DNA from: Pseudomonas sp. KNUC1026
Lineage (GTDB): Bacteria; Pseudomonadota; Gammaproteobacteria; Pseudomonadales; Pseudomonadaceae
Direction: 5' to 3'
Length of the DNA stretch: 64,000 nucleotides
NCBI RefSeq assembly: GCF_021650705.1
Contig: NZ_CP087138.1
Coordinates: 1,054,001-1,118,000, forward strand
Shown here piece by piece: positions 1 through 8,636 of this stretch. A program made the translations under genes and the position numbers. Numbering within the stretch: the stretch's first letter is position 1; every line of letters begins with the position of its first letter. The notes beneath the pieces are model-generated. The model saw only the letters and a list, made by a program, of their open reading frames with translations. It searched no databases and was not told where the DNA came from.

Positions 1-837
1 CTGGCGCAGGGCCCGCAAGGCGAAACGGAAGCAATAGCTCAGCAGCAGCGCCAGCACCGCTGCGATGGCGAGCATGCTCGGCAGCAGCGTCCAGAGCAGG
101 TGGGCGCCGGGGCTGGGAGATTGCCAGGTGAGCTTGAGGGCGGTGCCGGGCAAGTCTACGCGGGGCACAGCCGCTGTGTCGGCGGTGGTACGCATCTGGC
201 CCAGGCCGGCCTGGCGGCCCAGCTCGAGCAGTTCGTCAGGGCCGAGGGTATCGATCAACACCAGCACTGGCGTTGATGTTTCACCCTCTTCGCTCAGGGG
301 TGGGATCGCTGCGGCGGTCAGCAGCGCGGGGGCGCCGTTGAGCAGGGTATAGCGGGAGATGGCGGCGTGCAGGGGCAAGGCCTGGCGCGCAGCGGCCAGC
401 ACGTCGGCCTGGGAGAGGCCTGTCAGGTCGGCAAGGCTCAGCTCGCTGGGTTGGCCCTGGTAAAGGGTGTAGAGCGGGTGATGGTCGGCCAGCACCAGCA
501 CAGCGTCGAAGCGCTGCTGAGCCCAGAGCGTTTGCCCAGGGTCGCTGGCCTTGGCGCCGGCAGTCTCCGGCTGGCCACCCCATTGCGGGTACAGCTCTGC
601 CCGCGCCGCATAGCTCAGGGCGATATCCCGGTGGGTCGCCGCGCGGGCTTCCAATGCCTGGCGCGCGGTTTGCCGGCTCTGCCGCGCCTGCTCGCGGTCG
701 AGCCCCTGGGCAATGCCCCAGAGTGCGAACGCAGCGATCAGGAACGCGGCGGCGAACAGCGCGCCGATCAACGCCAGGAATCGGCGTGTCCGCCTCAGGT
801 GGCCGAAGGCCGCCGGTGTGGGGGAAATGCTTTGCAT
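1..837 (-). CDS. CHASE4-type membrane sensor protein, N-terminal part (runs off left edge)
   Basis: The reading frame is open from an ATG at 837 to the window edge (279 residues visible). It has a cytoplasmic N-terminus, a first membrane segment at about residues 20-42, a periplasmic domain of about 200 residues and a second membrane segment at 247-270. The periplasmic part, with an RFDAVLVLADHHPLY stretch, has the look of a CHASE4 domain. In Pseudomonas such sensors usually continue into GGDEF or GGDEF-EAL output domains, but the output is outside the window, so cyclic-di-GMP turnover is inference. It is divergent from the hydrolase gene at 1081, with about 240 bp between them. The frame has no close competitor on this strand. 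Confidence 0.7.
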   Translation of the reverse strand, partial: MQSISPTPAAFGHLRRTRRFLALIGALFAAAFLIAAFALWGIAQGLDREQARQSRQTARQALEARAATHRDIALSYAARAELYPQWGGQPETAGAKASDPGQTLWAQQRFDAVLVLADHHPLYTLYQGQPSELSLADLTGLSQADVLAAARQALPLHAAISRYTLLNGAPALLTAAAIPPLSEEGETSTPVLVLIDTLGPDELLELGRQAGLGQMRTTADTAAVPRVDLPGTALKLTWQSPSPGAHLLWTLLPSMLAIAAVLALLLSYCFRFALRALRQ

Positions 838-1080
838 GGGTGTGCCAGTCCCCGCTGTCGTCATGGGGTATCGGCCGCCTAGGGAACGAGTGCCCGACTG
901 TTAGTCTTCTTTGTAGCAAAATGTATAGCAAAAATGAAAACCGAAATGTCGCGGCCGCCTATCTTGAGCGCCGGGTTTACGTTGTGCCGGATTGGCCATC
1001 GCATTGCCACGGCTTGAAAATCTGGCTGGCTGTGGCCATGTCTGTCGGACGAATCCGCCCTTGCCAGAGAAACCGTGCCG

Positions 1081-2130
1081 ATGACTTCCACGCTCAAACC
1101 CGACCCGCAGGCTGCCGCCGCGCCGTTATCCCCGGCGCCGTTCGAAGCGGGGCGCTACCGCAACCAGGCCGTGCAGCCCAAGGACGGGGTGCTCGACAAG
1201 CTGCGCATCGGTTTCAAATATCTTGTGCTGCGTAAACCCGCCCATACGCGCCCAACCGCTCCGATCCCGTTGCAGCCGCTCGGCCGCGAGCAACTGGAGC
1301 AGGCGCCGGACAACAGCCTGTGGCGCCTGGGCCACTCCACGGTGCTGATCAAGGCGCGCGGCGAGTTCTACCTGACCGATCCGGTGTTCGGCGAGCGGGC
1401 GTCACCCGTGCAGTGGGCCGGGCCGCGGCGTTTCCATCAGCCGCCTATCGCTCTGGAGGCGCTGCCACCGATCAAGGCGGTGATCCTGTCCCATAACCAT
1501 TACGACCACCTGGACCATGCCGTCATTGCCCACCTGGCGACACGTGCGCAATGGTTCCTCGCCCCGCTGGGTGTGGGCGACACCCTGGTGAAGTGGGGCG
1601 TGCCTGCGGCCAAGGTGCGCCAGCTCGACTGGTGGCAGGAAACCGAGATCGATGGCATCCGCTTCGCGGCGACGCCCGGGCAGCACTTCTCCGGGCGCGG
1701 CATGTTCGACAGCAATGCGACGCTTTGGGCATCTTGGGTGATCATCACGCCGGATTGGCGGCTGTTCTTCAGTGGTGACTCGGGCTATTTCGAGGGCTTC
1801 AAGCGCATCGGCGAACGCTATGGCCCCTTCGACCTGACGCTGATGGAAACCGGCGCCTACAACCGTGACTGGCCCGCCGTCCACATGCACCCGGAGCAAA
1901 GCCTGCAAGCGCACCTTGATGTGCGCGGCCGCTGCATGATGCCAATCCACAACGGTACGTTCGACCTGTCCAACCACCCCTGGCAAGAGCCCTTCGAGCG
2001 GATCGAGGCGTTAGCGGCGGCGGCGAACGTGGCACTGGCGACACCGCAAATGGGTGAGCGCGTCAGTATCCCGACCTCAGCGGTAGGCACGGCGTGGTGG
2101 TCGAGGGTAGATGGGCGTGGCCGAGGCTGA
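1081..2130 (+). CDS. MBL-fold metal-dependent hydrolase (RomA / NAPE-PLD / UlaG-like)
   Basis: A protein of about 349 residues of the metallo-beta-lactamase fold. The metal-binding HNHYDHLDH motif is at about residues 138-146. Further ligands are the aspartate in GDSGYF (about 232) and the histidine in PIHNGTFD (about 290). The layout matches the RomA/NAPE-PLD branch, cytoplasmic hydrolases related to phospholipase D-type and L-ascorbate lactonase-type enzymes; the substrate cannot be read from sequence. ATG 1081 is preferred over the in-frame GTG at 1075. The gene stands alone; the following 380 bp contain no good gene. Confidence 0.85.
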   Translation: MTSTLKPDPQAAAAPLSPAPFEAGRYRNQAVQPKDGVLDKLRIGFKYLVLRKPAHTRPTAPIPLQPLGREQLEQAPDNSLWRLGHSTVLIKARGEFYLTDPVFGERASPVQWAGPRRFHQPPIALEALPPIKAVILSHNHYDHLDHAVIAHLATRAQWFLAPLGVGDTLVKWGVPAAKVRQLDWWQETEIDGIRFAATPGQHFSGRGMFDSNATLWASWVIITPDWRLFFSGDSGYFEGFKRIGERYGPFDLTLMETGAYNRDWPAVHMHPEQSLQAHLDVRGRCMMPIHNGTFDLSNHPWQEPFERIEALAAAANVALATPQMGERVSIPTSAVGTAWWSRVDGRGRG

Positions 2131-2511
2131 CTGGTCAAAAAACAGCCATATCTCTGTAGGCCCTAGGCCGCAAGGGCTGTAGCCAGTCTTCCCGAGGTTT
2201 TCCACAGGCATGTACATCTTTGCTGTGCGTAAACCTGCAGGGCCTGGTCATTTATTGAGCAATTCTCTGCAAGCCTTGGCCCACGTGGGCTGGCAGGGCA
2301 AGCCCCCAGGTTATGCACAGGCTCATGCAGCGAAAGACGGGATAAAGTGCAGGCAAATCAGAGGAGTAGCCCGATGCCGTCACGGTAGAGTCATTTTTGT
2401 GGCAGTTTGGTTAAAAAATGACCATATCTCTAGAGGCCCCGTGCTGCGGGGCCTCCCGCACGATCCCCCAGCTTATCCACAAGCTGGCGCAGCGTTTTTC
2501 TGAATAAGAAT
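2131..2511. other. Intergenic module: duplicated 33-bp element and three DnaA-box-like sites
   Basis: No convincing gene lies here. A 33-bp element at 2131-2163 recurs at 2407-2439 with 26 of 33 positions identical, centred on an A6 run followed by CCATATCTCT and AGGCCC. Three sequences matching the DnaA box pattern TTWTNCACA lie on the plus strand: TTTTCCACA at 2198-2206, TTATGCACA at 2311-2319 and TTATCCACA at 2473-2481. The last sits in a small palindrome (AGCTT-ATCCAC-AAGCT). A G/C-rich hairpin has arms at 2433-2440 and 2448-2455 but no T-run on either side. The first element follows the hydrolase stop directly. A DnaA-binding or titration function is inference. Confidence 0.55.
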
Positions 2512-2679
2512 TCAGCGGTCGCGCGCTTCTTTGGCATCCATTTCGGCGTTGCGCTCGTGCACACGCTTGAGCTGTTCTTCGGTCAGCGGCAGCTTGCTGG
2601 CGCTCTCGCGCAGCAGCAGCAGGCCGCCCACGATAGAACCCAGGGCAAGGATCAGGATCAACCAGGCGTACCAGGGCAT
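2512..2679 (-). CDS. DUF2897-type small membrane protein
   Basis: A 55-residue protein starting MPWYAWLILILALGS with a single hydrophobic segment at residues 3-23. A short charged tail follows that is rich in Glu, Lys and Arg and predicted helical. A GGAG ribosome-binding site lies just upstream of the ATG at 2679. Size, start and the membrane-anchor-plus-charged-tail plan match the DUF2897 family of gammaproteobacteria, whose function is unknown. It lies between the DnaA-box module and the PAAR module and is transcribed away from pyrF. Confidence 0.75.
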   Translation of the reverse strand: MPWYAWLILILALGSIVGGLLLLRESASKLPLTEEQLKRVHERNAEMDAKEARDR

Positions 2680-2794
2680 GGGGAAATCTCCAGAGTGATG
2701 ACATGTTCGAGCAATCTAGCCAGCTCTCAGTTCCCCGACGTCAAAACGAGCGCAGGTAGCGGTGTGGGATAGGGTGGCAAGCGGGGTGACTGAG

Positions 2795-3232
2795 TTATTG
2801 AAGATACTGTGGCCGGTCACCTACACAATCGGCGGCATTCGGGCCAATGTATACTGCGCCTGCGAATACCTTCGGCGTGCCTTTACTCCCCCAATGAAGT
2901 GCACCGCCGTCATATTGCAAATCATAGATCCCGCTTTGTCCAAGCAATTGGCCGCTACGCTGGTCGTATAGCCGATAGAAACCCGGATATCCCCACGACT
3001 GAAGCCATCGAACCCGGCCTGGGGGTTGAGGATCATGCTGAACCTGAAAAATCTCGGGGAGCAGCCAGAAAGGCTTGAGGACTTCCACTCGATAACAGCC
3101 CCCCGGGCTCAGATAGGCTGCTCTCAAAGGCTTGGCGAGCGACCGTTCCCACTTGATGGATGCCAACCAAAGGTTGGCACATACGACACTGCCCAACGCG
3201 ATAGCAGTGATACCGATGAGAAGTACTCTCAT
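2795..3232 (-). CDS. Small membrane-anchored protein, candidate immunity partner (DUF6201-like)
   Basis: A 145-residue protein with one N-terminal membrane segment (MRVLLIGITAIALGSVV) and an extracytoplasmic domain with the stretches YRVEVLKPFW, GFYRLYDQ and LLGQSGIYDL. The ATG at 3232 is chosen because it overlaps the stop codon of the upstream gene as ATGA, so the two are translationally coupled. Position as last gene after PAAR and DUF6402-like genes suggests an immunity protein for a type VI secretion cargo. The DUF6201 resemblance is from memory and tentative. Codon use is visibly more A/T-rich than neighbouring core genes. Confidence 0.5.
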   Translation of the reverse strand: MRVLLIGITAIALGSVVCANLWLASIKWERSLAKPLRAAYLSPGGCYRVEVLKPFWLLPEIFQVQHDPQPPGRVRWLQSWGYPGFYRLYDQRSGQLLGQSGIYDLQYDGGALHWGSKGTPKVFAGAVYIGPNAADCVGDRPQYLQ

Positions 3233-4151
3233 GCGGGACCCAACTCGATCCATAGATCGATGTTTTTCCAAAGCACGTCGGAGTAGATGACAAAATCTCC
3301 GCCTTTACCTGTCTGTTCACGGTAGTGTCGAAAGTCGGCGTTAGTGACTACAGCTAAAGGGCCACTGCGAAGACGGAGAATGACGTATCCGTGGGGCGTC
3401 AGGGCCTTTACGCTTTCTAACTTGGTGAGGACTCTTTCTGAAGTCCAGGTGCCTAGGTACTGCTGCCCATTGAAGTCATAGTGGTCTCGGATATAGAAGC
3501 CAAGTTGTTGTGCATGAAATCGATGGTGGAGGGGCTCTCCTGAGGCTTCATAGGTTGTTATCGCCTGGCCCACGACGGCCAATTTCATGGTCGCCTTTCC
3601 CAGCGCGCCATACATGTCATCCAATACATCAAACGTGTCGCCAAATATGGCGTAGTTGATCTGAGATAGACCGTCCAGTTCCAAGGCAGTCATCTGCGTC
3701 GAACCTAGCTGAAATATACCTGCCCGTTGCCAGCCTGCACGGGCCAGGCAAGAGAGTAACTGCCTTGTAGCGTTGGGGGTTGCGACTCGAGACTCTGCGA
3801 TTGCAATAGCCTCGCGGCAGCGCTGGAATTTCATTGCCCATGCCATTTTTACTATCATCTGGTCGCACTGATCTGGTTGCAGGGTCGCGGGCCTCGGCTG
3901 GGACGTAGCATCCTTCCAGCTTCCGGCATTTGCCATGCTTGCTTGTCGAACCATCTTTGCATCAACGCTGCAGCGGTGGCCCATCCCATATTGCACATTG
4001 CGGATGGCAGCTGAGAGACGGCGAGCTGCCGAACTACAACTTTTTGGGTGGATGTATTGGTAGAGGAGGAAGTACCAGATTTTTCCTGCGGTAAAATAAA
4101 TACAGCATTTGGACCGATGGCATCGGTCTGTTCAAAACCGTTCAAGGACAT
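3229..4151 (-). pseudogene. DUF6402-like protein downstream of PAAR, frameshifted
   Basis: One gene split over two frames. The N-terminal part (from ATG 4151) ends with LPSAMCNMGWATAAALMQRWF. The C-terminal part begins near KMAWAMKFQRC and runs to 3229. Joining them by restoring one base near 3920-3930 (for example AAA to AAAA) gives about 307 residues with the architecture I associate with DUF6402 proteins found beside PAAR genes. The start overlaps the PAAR stop by 10 bp and the end overlaps the next gene as ATGA. A cargo or effector role is inferred from context. The break may be a sequencing error, as in many genes here, or genuine decay. Confidence 0.55.
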
Positions 4152-4681
4152 TGTATTGACTCCAGGGAGGGCGACGGGGCACTTACAGCGATCTCGATAG
4201 GGCTGTCGGTCTCACCGGCCTCTATATCGCTAAAACCTTGGCCATCCAATACTCCGCACCGGATGCACAGGCCCTTTTTTACCAGGGCGTAATAAAGCGC
4301 CTTGATAGGATAGTGGTCAGTACCTACGATCTGGAAGCGCACGCCGAACATTGGCGGGGTATTCCAGACTGATACGCCAGGCGATGAAGGAAAGTCGATC
4401 GTTTCTTTGATATAGCGAAAGCTTGAATGAGATGGAATCAGCTGAGCCTGGCAAGGACAAGTACTCACGCTGTCAAGCGAGCCTGCGGCCAATCGGCCCC
4501 ATAGCATGAAGTTTCGAAGACCTCCAGCAATTGAGTATATGTGTCCGCCTTTTCCACAAGTCACCCGATCACCCTCGCGAGCCCGAGGGATGCCATAGCC
4601 CCTGAACCGTGTTTCACCTTCCAGCACCGTACCGCCGCACGTAGTTCGGTCACCCTGATGTATGAAATAGCCCGTCGCCAT
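4142..4681 (-). CDS. PAAR-domain protein (type VI secretion spike tip)
   Basis: A 179-residue protein whose first ~60 residues form a PAAR repeat domain: a start of MATGYFIHQGDRTTCGG, then GYGIPRAREGDRVTC and a GG-containing turn. PAAR proteins sharpen the VgrG spike of the type VI secretion system and carry or recruit effectors. The C-terminal ~110 residues are a non-PAAR extension with several cysteines. No vgrG or structural T6SS gene is in the window, so this is an orphan cargo module. It is the first gene of a three-gene run (PAAR, DUF6402-like, small membrane protein) with overlapping ends. Confidence 0.8.
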   Translation of the reverse strand: MATGYFIHQGDRTTCGGTVLEGETRFRGYGIPRAREGDRVTCGKGGHIYSIAGGLRNFMLWGRLAAGSLDSVSTCPCQAQLIPSHSSFRYIKETIDFPSSPGVSVWNTPPMFGVRFQIVGTDHYPIKALYYALVKKGLCIRCGVLDGQGFSDIEAGETDSPIEIAVSAPSPSLESIQCP

Positions 4682-5093
4682 ATGAAACTGATCCGCACTT
4701 TGAGGAATGAATTAAGAGGGGGTGGGGAAAGCACAAGCGCTTTTGGATGAGAGTTTTCCCGGCTCCTTGCAATGCTGAATAAAGACTGGGTTCTTCGAAC
4801 AGGATGAACCTATCCCTTCTTCAAATAAGTAGGAGAGGTCCGAAAGTAAAGAATTTGCCCGCTTGAGTGGCGTTGATTGCACAGCAAGGCGCCGGATTTA
4901 TTGAATTTCACACCATGGCTGACTTTCCGTGACCGTCAGAGCGGTTTCGATGGAATGGCTGCAAACGGCTCGACAGCCGACAAGCGACATGCCTGCCACC
5001 TAGGGCCACCCGGATCAGGCACAGCCAGGTGGCACCAATTCCGCTACAATGCCCGCCGTTTAAGAGCCCGCCCCCTTGAAGAGAGTTGTTGCC
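4682..5093. other. Intergenic region between PAAR module and pyrF
   Basis: About 410 bp separating divergent genes. No supported open reading frame is present. The half next to the PAAR gene is A/T-rich like that module; the half next to pyrF is G/C-rich like the core genome, so a composition boundary falls inside it. The only candidate signal is the pyrF promoter described separately. Confidence 0.5.
5045..5050 (+). promoter_or_regulatory. Candidate -10 element for pyrF
   Basis: TACAAT lies 44 bp upstream of the pyrF ATG and matches a sigma-70 -10 hexamer. No convincing -35 box stands at the expected distance, so the call is weak. Confidence 0.3.
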
Positions 5094-5792
5094 ATGCCCA
5101 CCTGCCAGACGCCCGTGATCGTCGCCCTGGACTATTCCACCCGTGAAGCCGCCCTGGCGCTGGCCGATCGCCTCGACCCGGCGCTGTGCCGGGTGAAGGT
5201 GGGCAAGGAGCTGTTCACCAGCAGCGCTGCCGGCATCGTCGAAACGCTCAATGCGCGTGGCTTCGAGGTGTTCCTGGACCTGAAATTCCACGACATTCCC
5301 AACACCACCGCCATGGCCGTGCGCGCCGCTGCCGAGATGGGCGTGTGGATGGTCAATGTGCATTGCTCCGGTGGCCTGCGGATGATGGCTGCGTGCCGCG
5401 AAGTGCTTGAGCAACGCACTGGGCCGAACCCGCTGTTGATCGGCGTGACCGTGCTGACCAGCATGGAGCGTGAAGACCTGGCGGGCATCGGCCTTGACGT
5501 CGACCCGCAGGAGCAGGTGCTGCGCCTGGCGGCACTGGCGCAGAAGGCAGGCATGGACGGGCTGGTGTGCTCGGCGCTCGAAGCCCCGGCGCTGAAGGCG
5601 GCGCAGCCGTCGCTGCAGTTGGTGACTCCCGGCATTCGGCCGGCGGGCAGTGCCCAGGATGACCAACGCCGTATCCTGACCCCGCGCCAGGCGCTGGATG
5701 CCGGGTCCGACTACCTGGTGATCGGCCGGCCGATCAGCCAGGCGGCCGATCCGGCTTTGGCCTTGCGTGAGGTGGTGGCTTCGCTTTCCTGA
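5094..5792 (+). CDS. pyrF: Orotidine 5'-phosphate decarboxylase
   Basis: A 232-residue TIM-barrel enzyme that decarboxylates OMP to UMP, the last step of de novo pyrimidine synthesis. The start [15 protein letters not shown], the catalytic [11 protein letters not shown] (Lys about 64), [12 protein letters not shown] and the phosphate-binding TPGIRPAG and DYLVIGRPI segments are all present, and length is typical. ATG 5094 follows a GAAGAGAG purine stretch; an upstream in-frame TTG is less likely. It is monocistronic and converges on gcd across a strong bidirectional terminator. Confidence 0.97.
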   Translation: MPTCQTPVIVALDYSTREAALALADRLDPALCRVKVGKELFTSSAAGIVETLNARGFEVFLDLKFHDIPNTTAMAVRAAAEMGVWMVNVHCSGGLRMMAACREVLEQRTGPNPLLIGVTVLTSMEREDLAGIGLDVDPQEQVLRLAALAQKAGMDGLVCSALEAPALKAAQPSLQLVTPGIRPAGSAQDDQRRILTPRQALDAGSDYLVIGRPISQAADPALALREVVASLS

Positions 5793-5852
5793 TTTTGCAG
5801 GTGCCGGTGTAAGCCACCGCACCTCGTCCGTGGCACGGCGTCCGTTAGCCCT

Positions 5853-5879
5853 CGTGGGAGGCCGGCTAGCCGGGCGACG
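5853..5879. repeat. REP palindrome
   Basis: A single copy of the GTGGGAGGCCGGCTAGCCGG-type repetitive extragenic palindrome, lying after the pyrF stop. The same core recurs near 18.2, 32.9 and 47.7 kb in this window, always outside or at the ends of genes. Confidence 0.8.
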
Positions 5880-5910
5880 GGCAGGCCGATAAAACCCATG
5901 CCCCAGATAC

Positions 5911-5940
5911 GCGAAAGCCACCCCTGAAGGTGGCTTTCGC
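5911..5940. terminator. Bidirectional Rho-independent terminator between pyrF and gcd
   Basis: Perfect 12-bp arms at 5911-5922 and 5929-5940 (GCGAAAGCCACC and its complement) enclose a 6-nt loop. The A/T tract inside the stem supplies U-rich RNA on both strands. It lies 16 bp before the gcd stop and after the pyrF/REP region. Confidence 0.8.
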
Positions 5941-5955
5941 GTTTCACGAGCCGCT

Positions 5956-8360
5956 TTATTGCGGCAGCGCGAACGCCATCACGTAGTCGCCCTGGCGAGT
6001 GCCCAGCGAGCCATGCCCGCCGGCCACCACCAGCACGTACTGCCGGCCATCCTTGCCGGTGTAGGTCATGGGTGTGGTCTGTGCGCCTGCTGGCAGGCGG
6101 CCTTCCCACAGTTGCTTGCCGTTGCTCATGTCGTAAGCACGCAGGTACTGATCCAATGTGCCGCTCAGGAAGCCCACACCACCGGCGGTGACGAAGGTGC
6201 CGCCCAGGCTGGGCACGCCCATGCCCAGCGGAATCGGAACCGGCGAGCTGTCACGCACGGTGCCGTTCTTGTGCTTCCACAGGGTCTTGTGGGTGGTCAG
6301 GTCGACCGCGGCCACGTAGCCCCATGCAGGTGCCTGGCAGGGCAGGCCGGCCTTGGACAGGAACGGTTCCAGGATCACGCCGTAAGGTGCGCCCTTGTTC
6401 GGCTGCACGCCTTCGGTTTCGCTTTTGCGCGCCGGGCCGCCTTCGACGGCTTCACGCGGTACCAGCCTGGACTTGAACGCCATGTAGTCCGGGTTCACGA
6501 AAGCAATCTGGCGAACCGGGTCGACCGAAATGCCGCCCCAGTCGAACACCCCGAAGTTGCCCGGGTACACCAGCGAGCCTTGCAGCGACGGCGGCGTGTA
6601 GATGCCCTCGTAGCGCATGGAGCGGAAGTCGATGCGGCACAGCATCTGGTCGAACGGGGTGACACCCCACATATCTTTCTCTTCAAGCGTTTTAGGCATG
6701 AAGTTCAGCGCAGACATCGGCTGGGTCGGCGAGGTGTGGTCACCTTCGACCGCGCCCTGCGGCACCGGCGTTTCGGTGATCGGCACGATCGGCTGGCCAG
6801 TGGTGCGGTCCAGCACATAGATGCTGCCTTGCTTGGTCGAGGCCATCAGCGCCGGCTTGATGCCGTCGGCGGTCTTGATGTCGATCAGGCTTGGCTGGCC
6901 GCCCACGTCCATGTCCCACAGGTCGTGGTGGGTGAACTGGAAGGTCCAGCGCACCTGGCCGGTAGCGATGTCCAGCGCGGTGACGCCAGCGCTGTATTTT
7001 CCGATTCAGGTGTGCGGTTGCCGCCCCACTGATCGGGCATCTGGTTGCCCATGGGCAGGTAAACCATGCCAGCCTTCTCGTCCACGGCCATCATCGACCA
7101 CATGTTCGGCGAGTTGCGGGTGTAGTGATCACCCGGCTGGATGGGCGTGGTTTTCTCGGGGTTGCCGCTGTCCCAGTTCCACACCAGGTGGCCGTCGTGC
7201 ACGTCGTAGGCACGCACCACGCCCGAAGGCTCGTCGGTGGAGACGTTATCGGTGACGTGGCCGCCGATGATCACCAGGTTCTGGGTCACGGCAGGTGGCG
7301 AGGTGGAGTAGTAGCCGCCCGGGGCGAAGGTGCCGATGTTGGCGCCCAGGTTCACCGAGCCTTTGTCGCCGAAGTCTTCACACTGCTTGCCGGTGTCGGC
7401 GTTCAGGGCGATCAGGCGGGTGTCGGCGGTGGGCACGAAGATGCGCTTGGGGCAGGCCGATGCCGGCGCAGGGCTGGCTTGTTCGGTGCTGCTGGCCTGG
7501 GTGTAGGCGGCATCGTCGTGATAAGCCACACCGCGGCAGGTCATGTGCGCCCAGCCTTTGAAGTTCTCGGCACCCTGGGTGCTGATCTTCGGGTCGAAGC
7601 GCCAGATTTCCTTGCCCGTGTCCGGATCAAGGGCAATTACCTGGCTGTGCGGGGTGCACACGTAGAGCATGCCGTTGACCTTCAACGGGGTGTTCTCCGC
7701 AGTCGTCTCGCCCGGATCGTTAGGGCCGGGGATGTCGCCGGTGCGGAAGGTCCAGGCCGGCTTCAGCTCGCTGACGTTGCTGGTGTTGATCTGGTTGAGC
7801 GGCGAGTAGCGGTCACCGAAGGCGGTGCGGCCGTACGACTGCCAATCGCCATCAGGCTGTGCGGGCGCGGCGCTGGCAGTACCGGCACTCTGGCGCTCGA
7901 GTTGGCCTTTGATTTCGTTGGGGTCGGCGGTGAACTGGCTGCCCAGTGCGCACAGGCCGGCCAGCACCACAGCAAAACCGAGGCCGCCGGTGCCCAGGCG
8001 ATAGGGCAGGCCGCGGGTGAGCGGCAGGCGGAACCACGGCAGCAGCAGCACGATACCCAGTGCGAACCACAGCGCCAGGCGTGGCGCCAAAGGCCACCAG
8101 GCCAAGCCCACTTCCCACAGCGACCACAGGGTGCTGCCGAACAGCACCAGGGCGTAGACCGCCAGTGCCGAACGTTTGCCTGCGATCAGCAGGATGCCGG
8201 TTAGCACGATGCCCAGGCCTGCGATCAGGTAATAAAGGGAGCCATCGGTTTTCAGCAGCGTGACGCCGCCTACCACCAGAATCAGGCCCATCAGCAGGAA
8301 CAGCACGCCGAGCACGGCCGGCAGGAGGCGCCGGCGGGCTGGGGCACTTGCAGTGCTCAT
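5956..8360 (-). CDS. gcd: Membrane-bound PQQ-dependent glucose dehydrogenase (one-base gap in the sequence)
   Basis: The enzyme oxidises periplasmic glucose to gluconolactone and passes electrons to ubiquinone. The first ~150 residues hold five membrane segments. The rest is a PQQ-type beta-propeller with PDTGKEIWRFDPK, MSMMAVDEKAGMVYLPMGNQ-like and HHDLWDMDVGGQP segments. The frame breaks near 6997-7000, where a run of four T should be five. One added base turns SENTALAS into SEKYSAGVTALD and gives about 801 residues, the usual length. It is almost certainly an intact gene with a homopolymer error. The start MSTASAPARRR is followed at once by the first membrane helix. It converges with pyrF. 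Confidence 0.92.
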
Positions 8361-8636
8361 AGAGTTCTCCGTCGAGTAGGTAACAGGATTTGAACGTGGA
8401 ATTCAGAAAATTCTTACAACCCATTGCTGAGGTTGCTCTGCGGCGGAATAGTTCGTCGCAGAATGTTGCTGAAACCGTTCTTTTCAAGCTGAAATGTTTC
8501 AGCTTTTTAACCGACTAAGGATAACGTCCTCAGAGCACCGGACCAAGCCATTGATTGGCAAGGGTATTTCTCCGCCGCCGCAATAATGCAAGGTGGCTAA
8601 ATGCCGCGGCCTGCCGCGCAGGCCGGCGCGCAGGGC

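Noticed and set aside
2433..2455. G/C-rich hairpin as a Rho-independent terminator for the hydrolase gene
   Set aside because: Stem is good but no T-run follows on either strand; kept only as part of the repeated module.
2131..2511. A chromosomal replication origin at the DnaA-box cluster
   Set aside because: No dnaA, dnaN, rpmH or parA/parB genes and no clear A/T-rich unwinding array; only the weaker DnaA-titration idea is kept.
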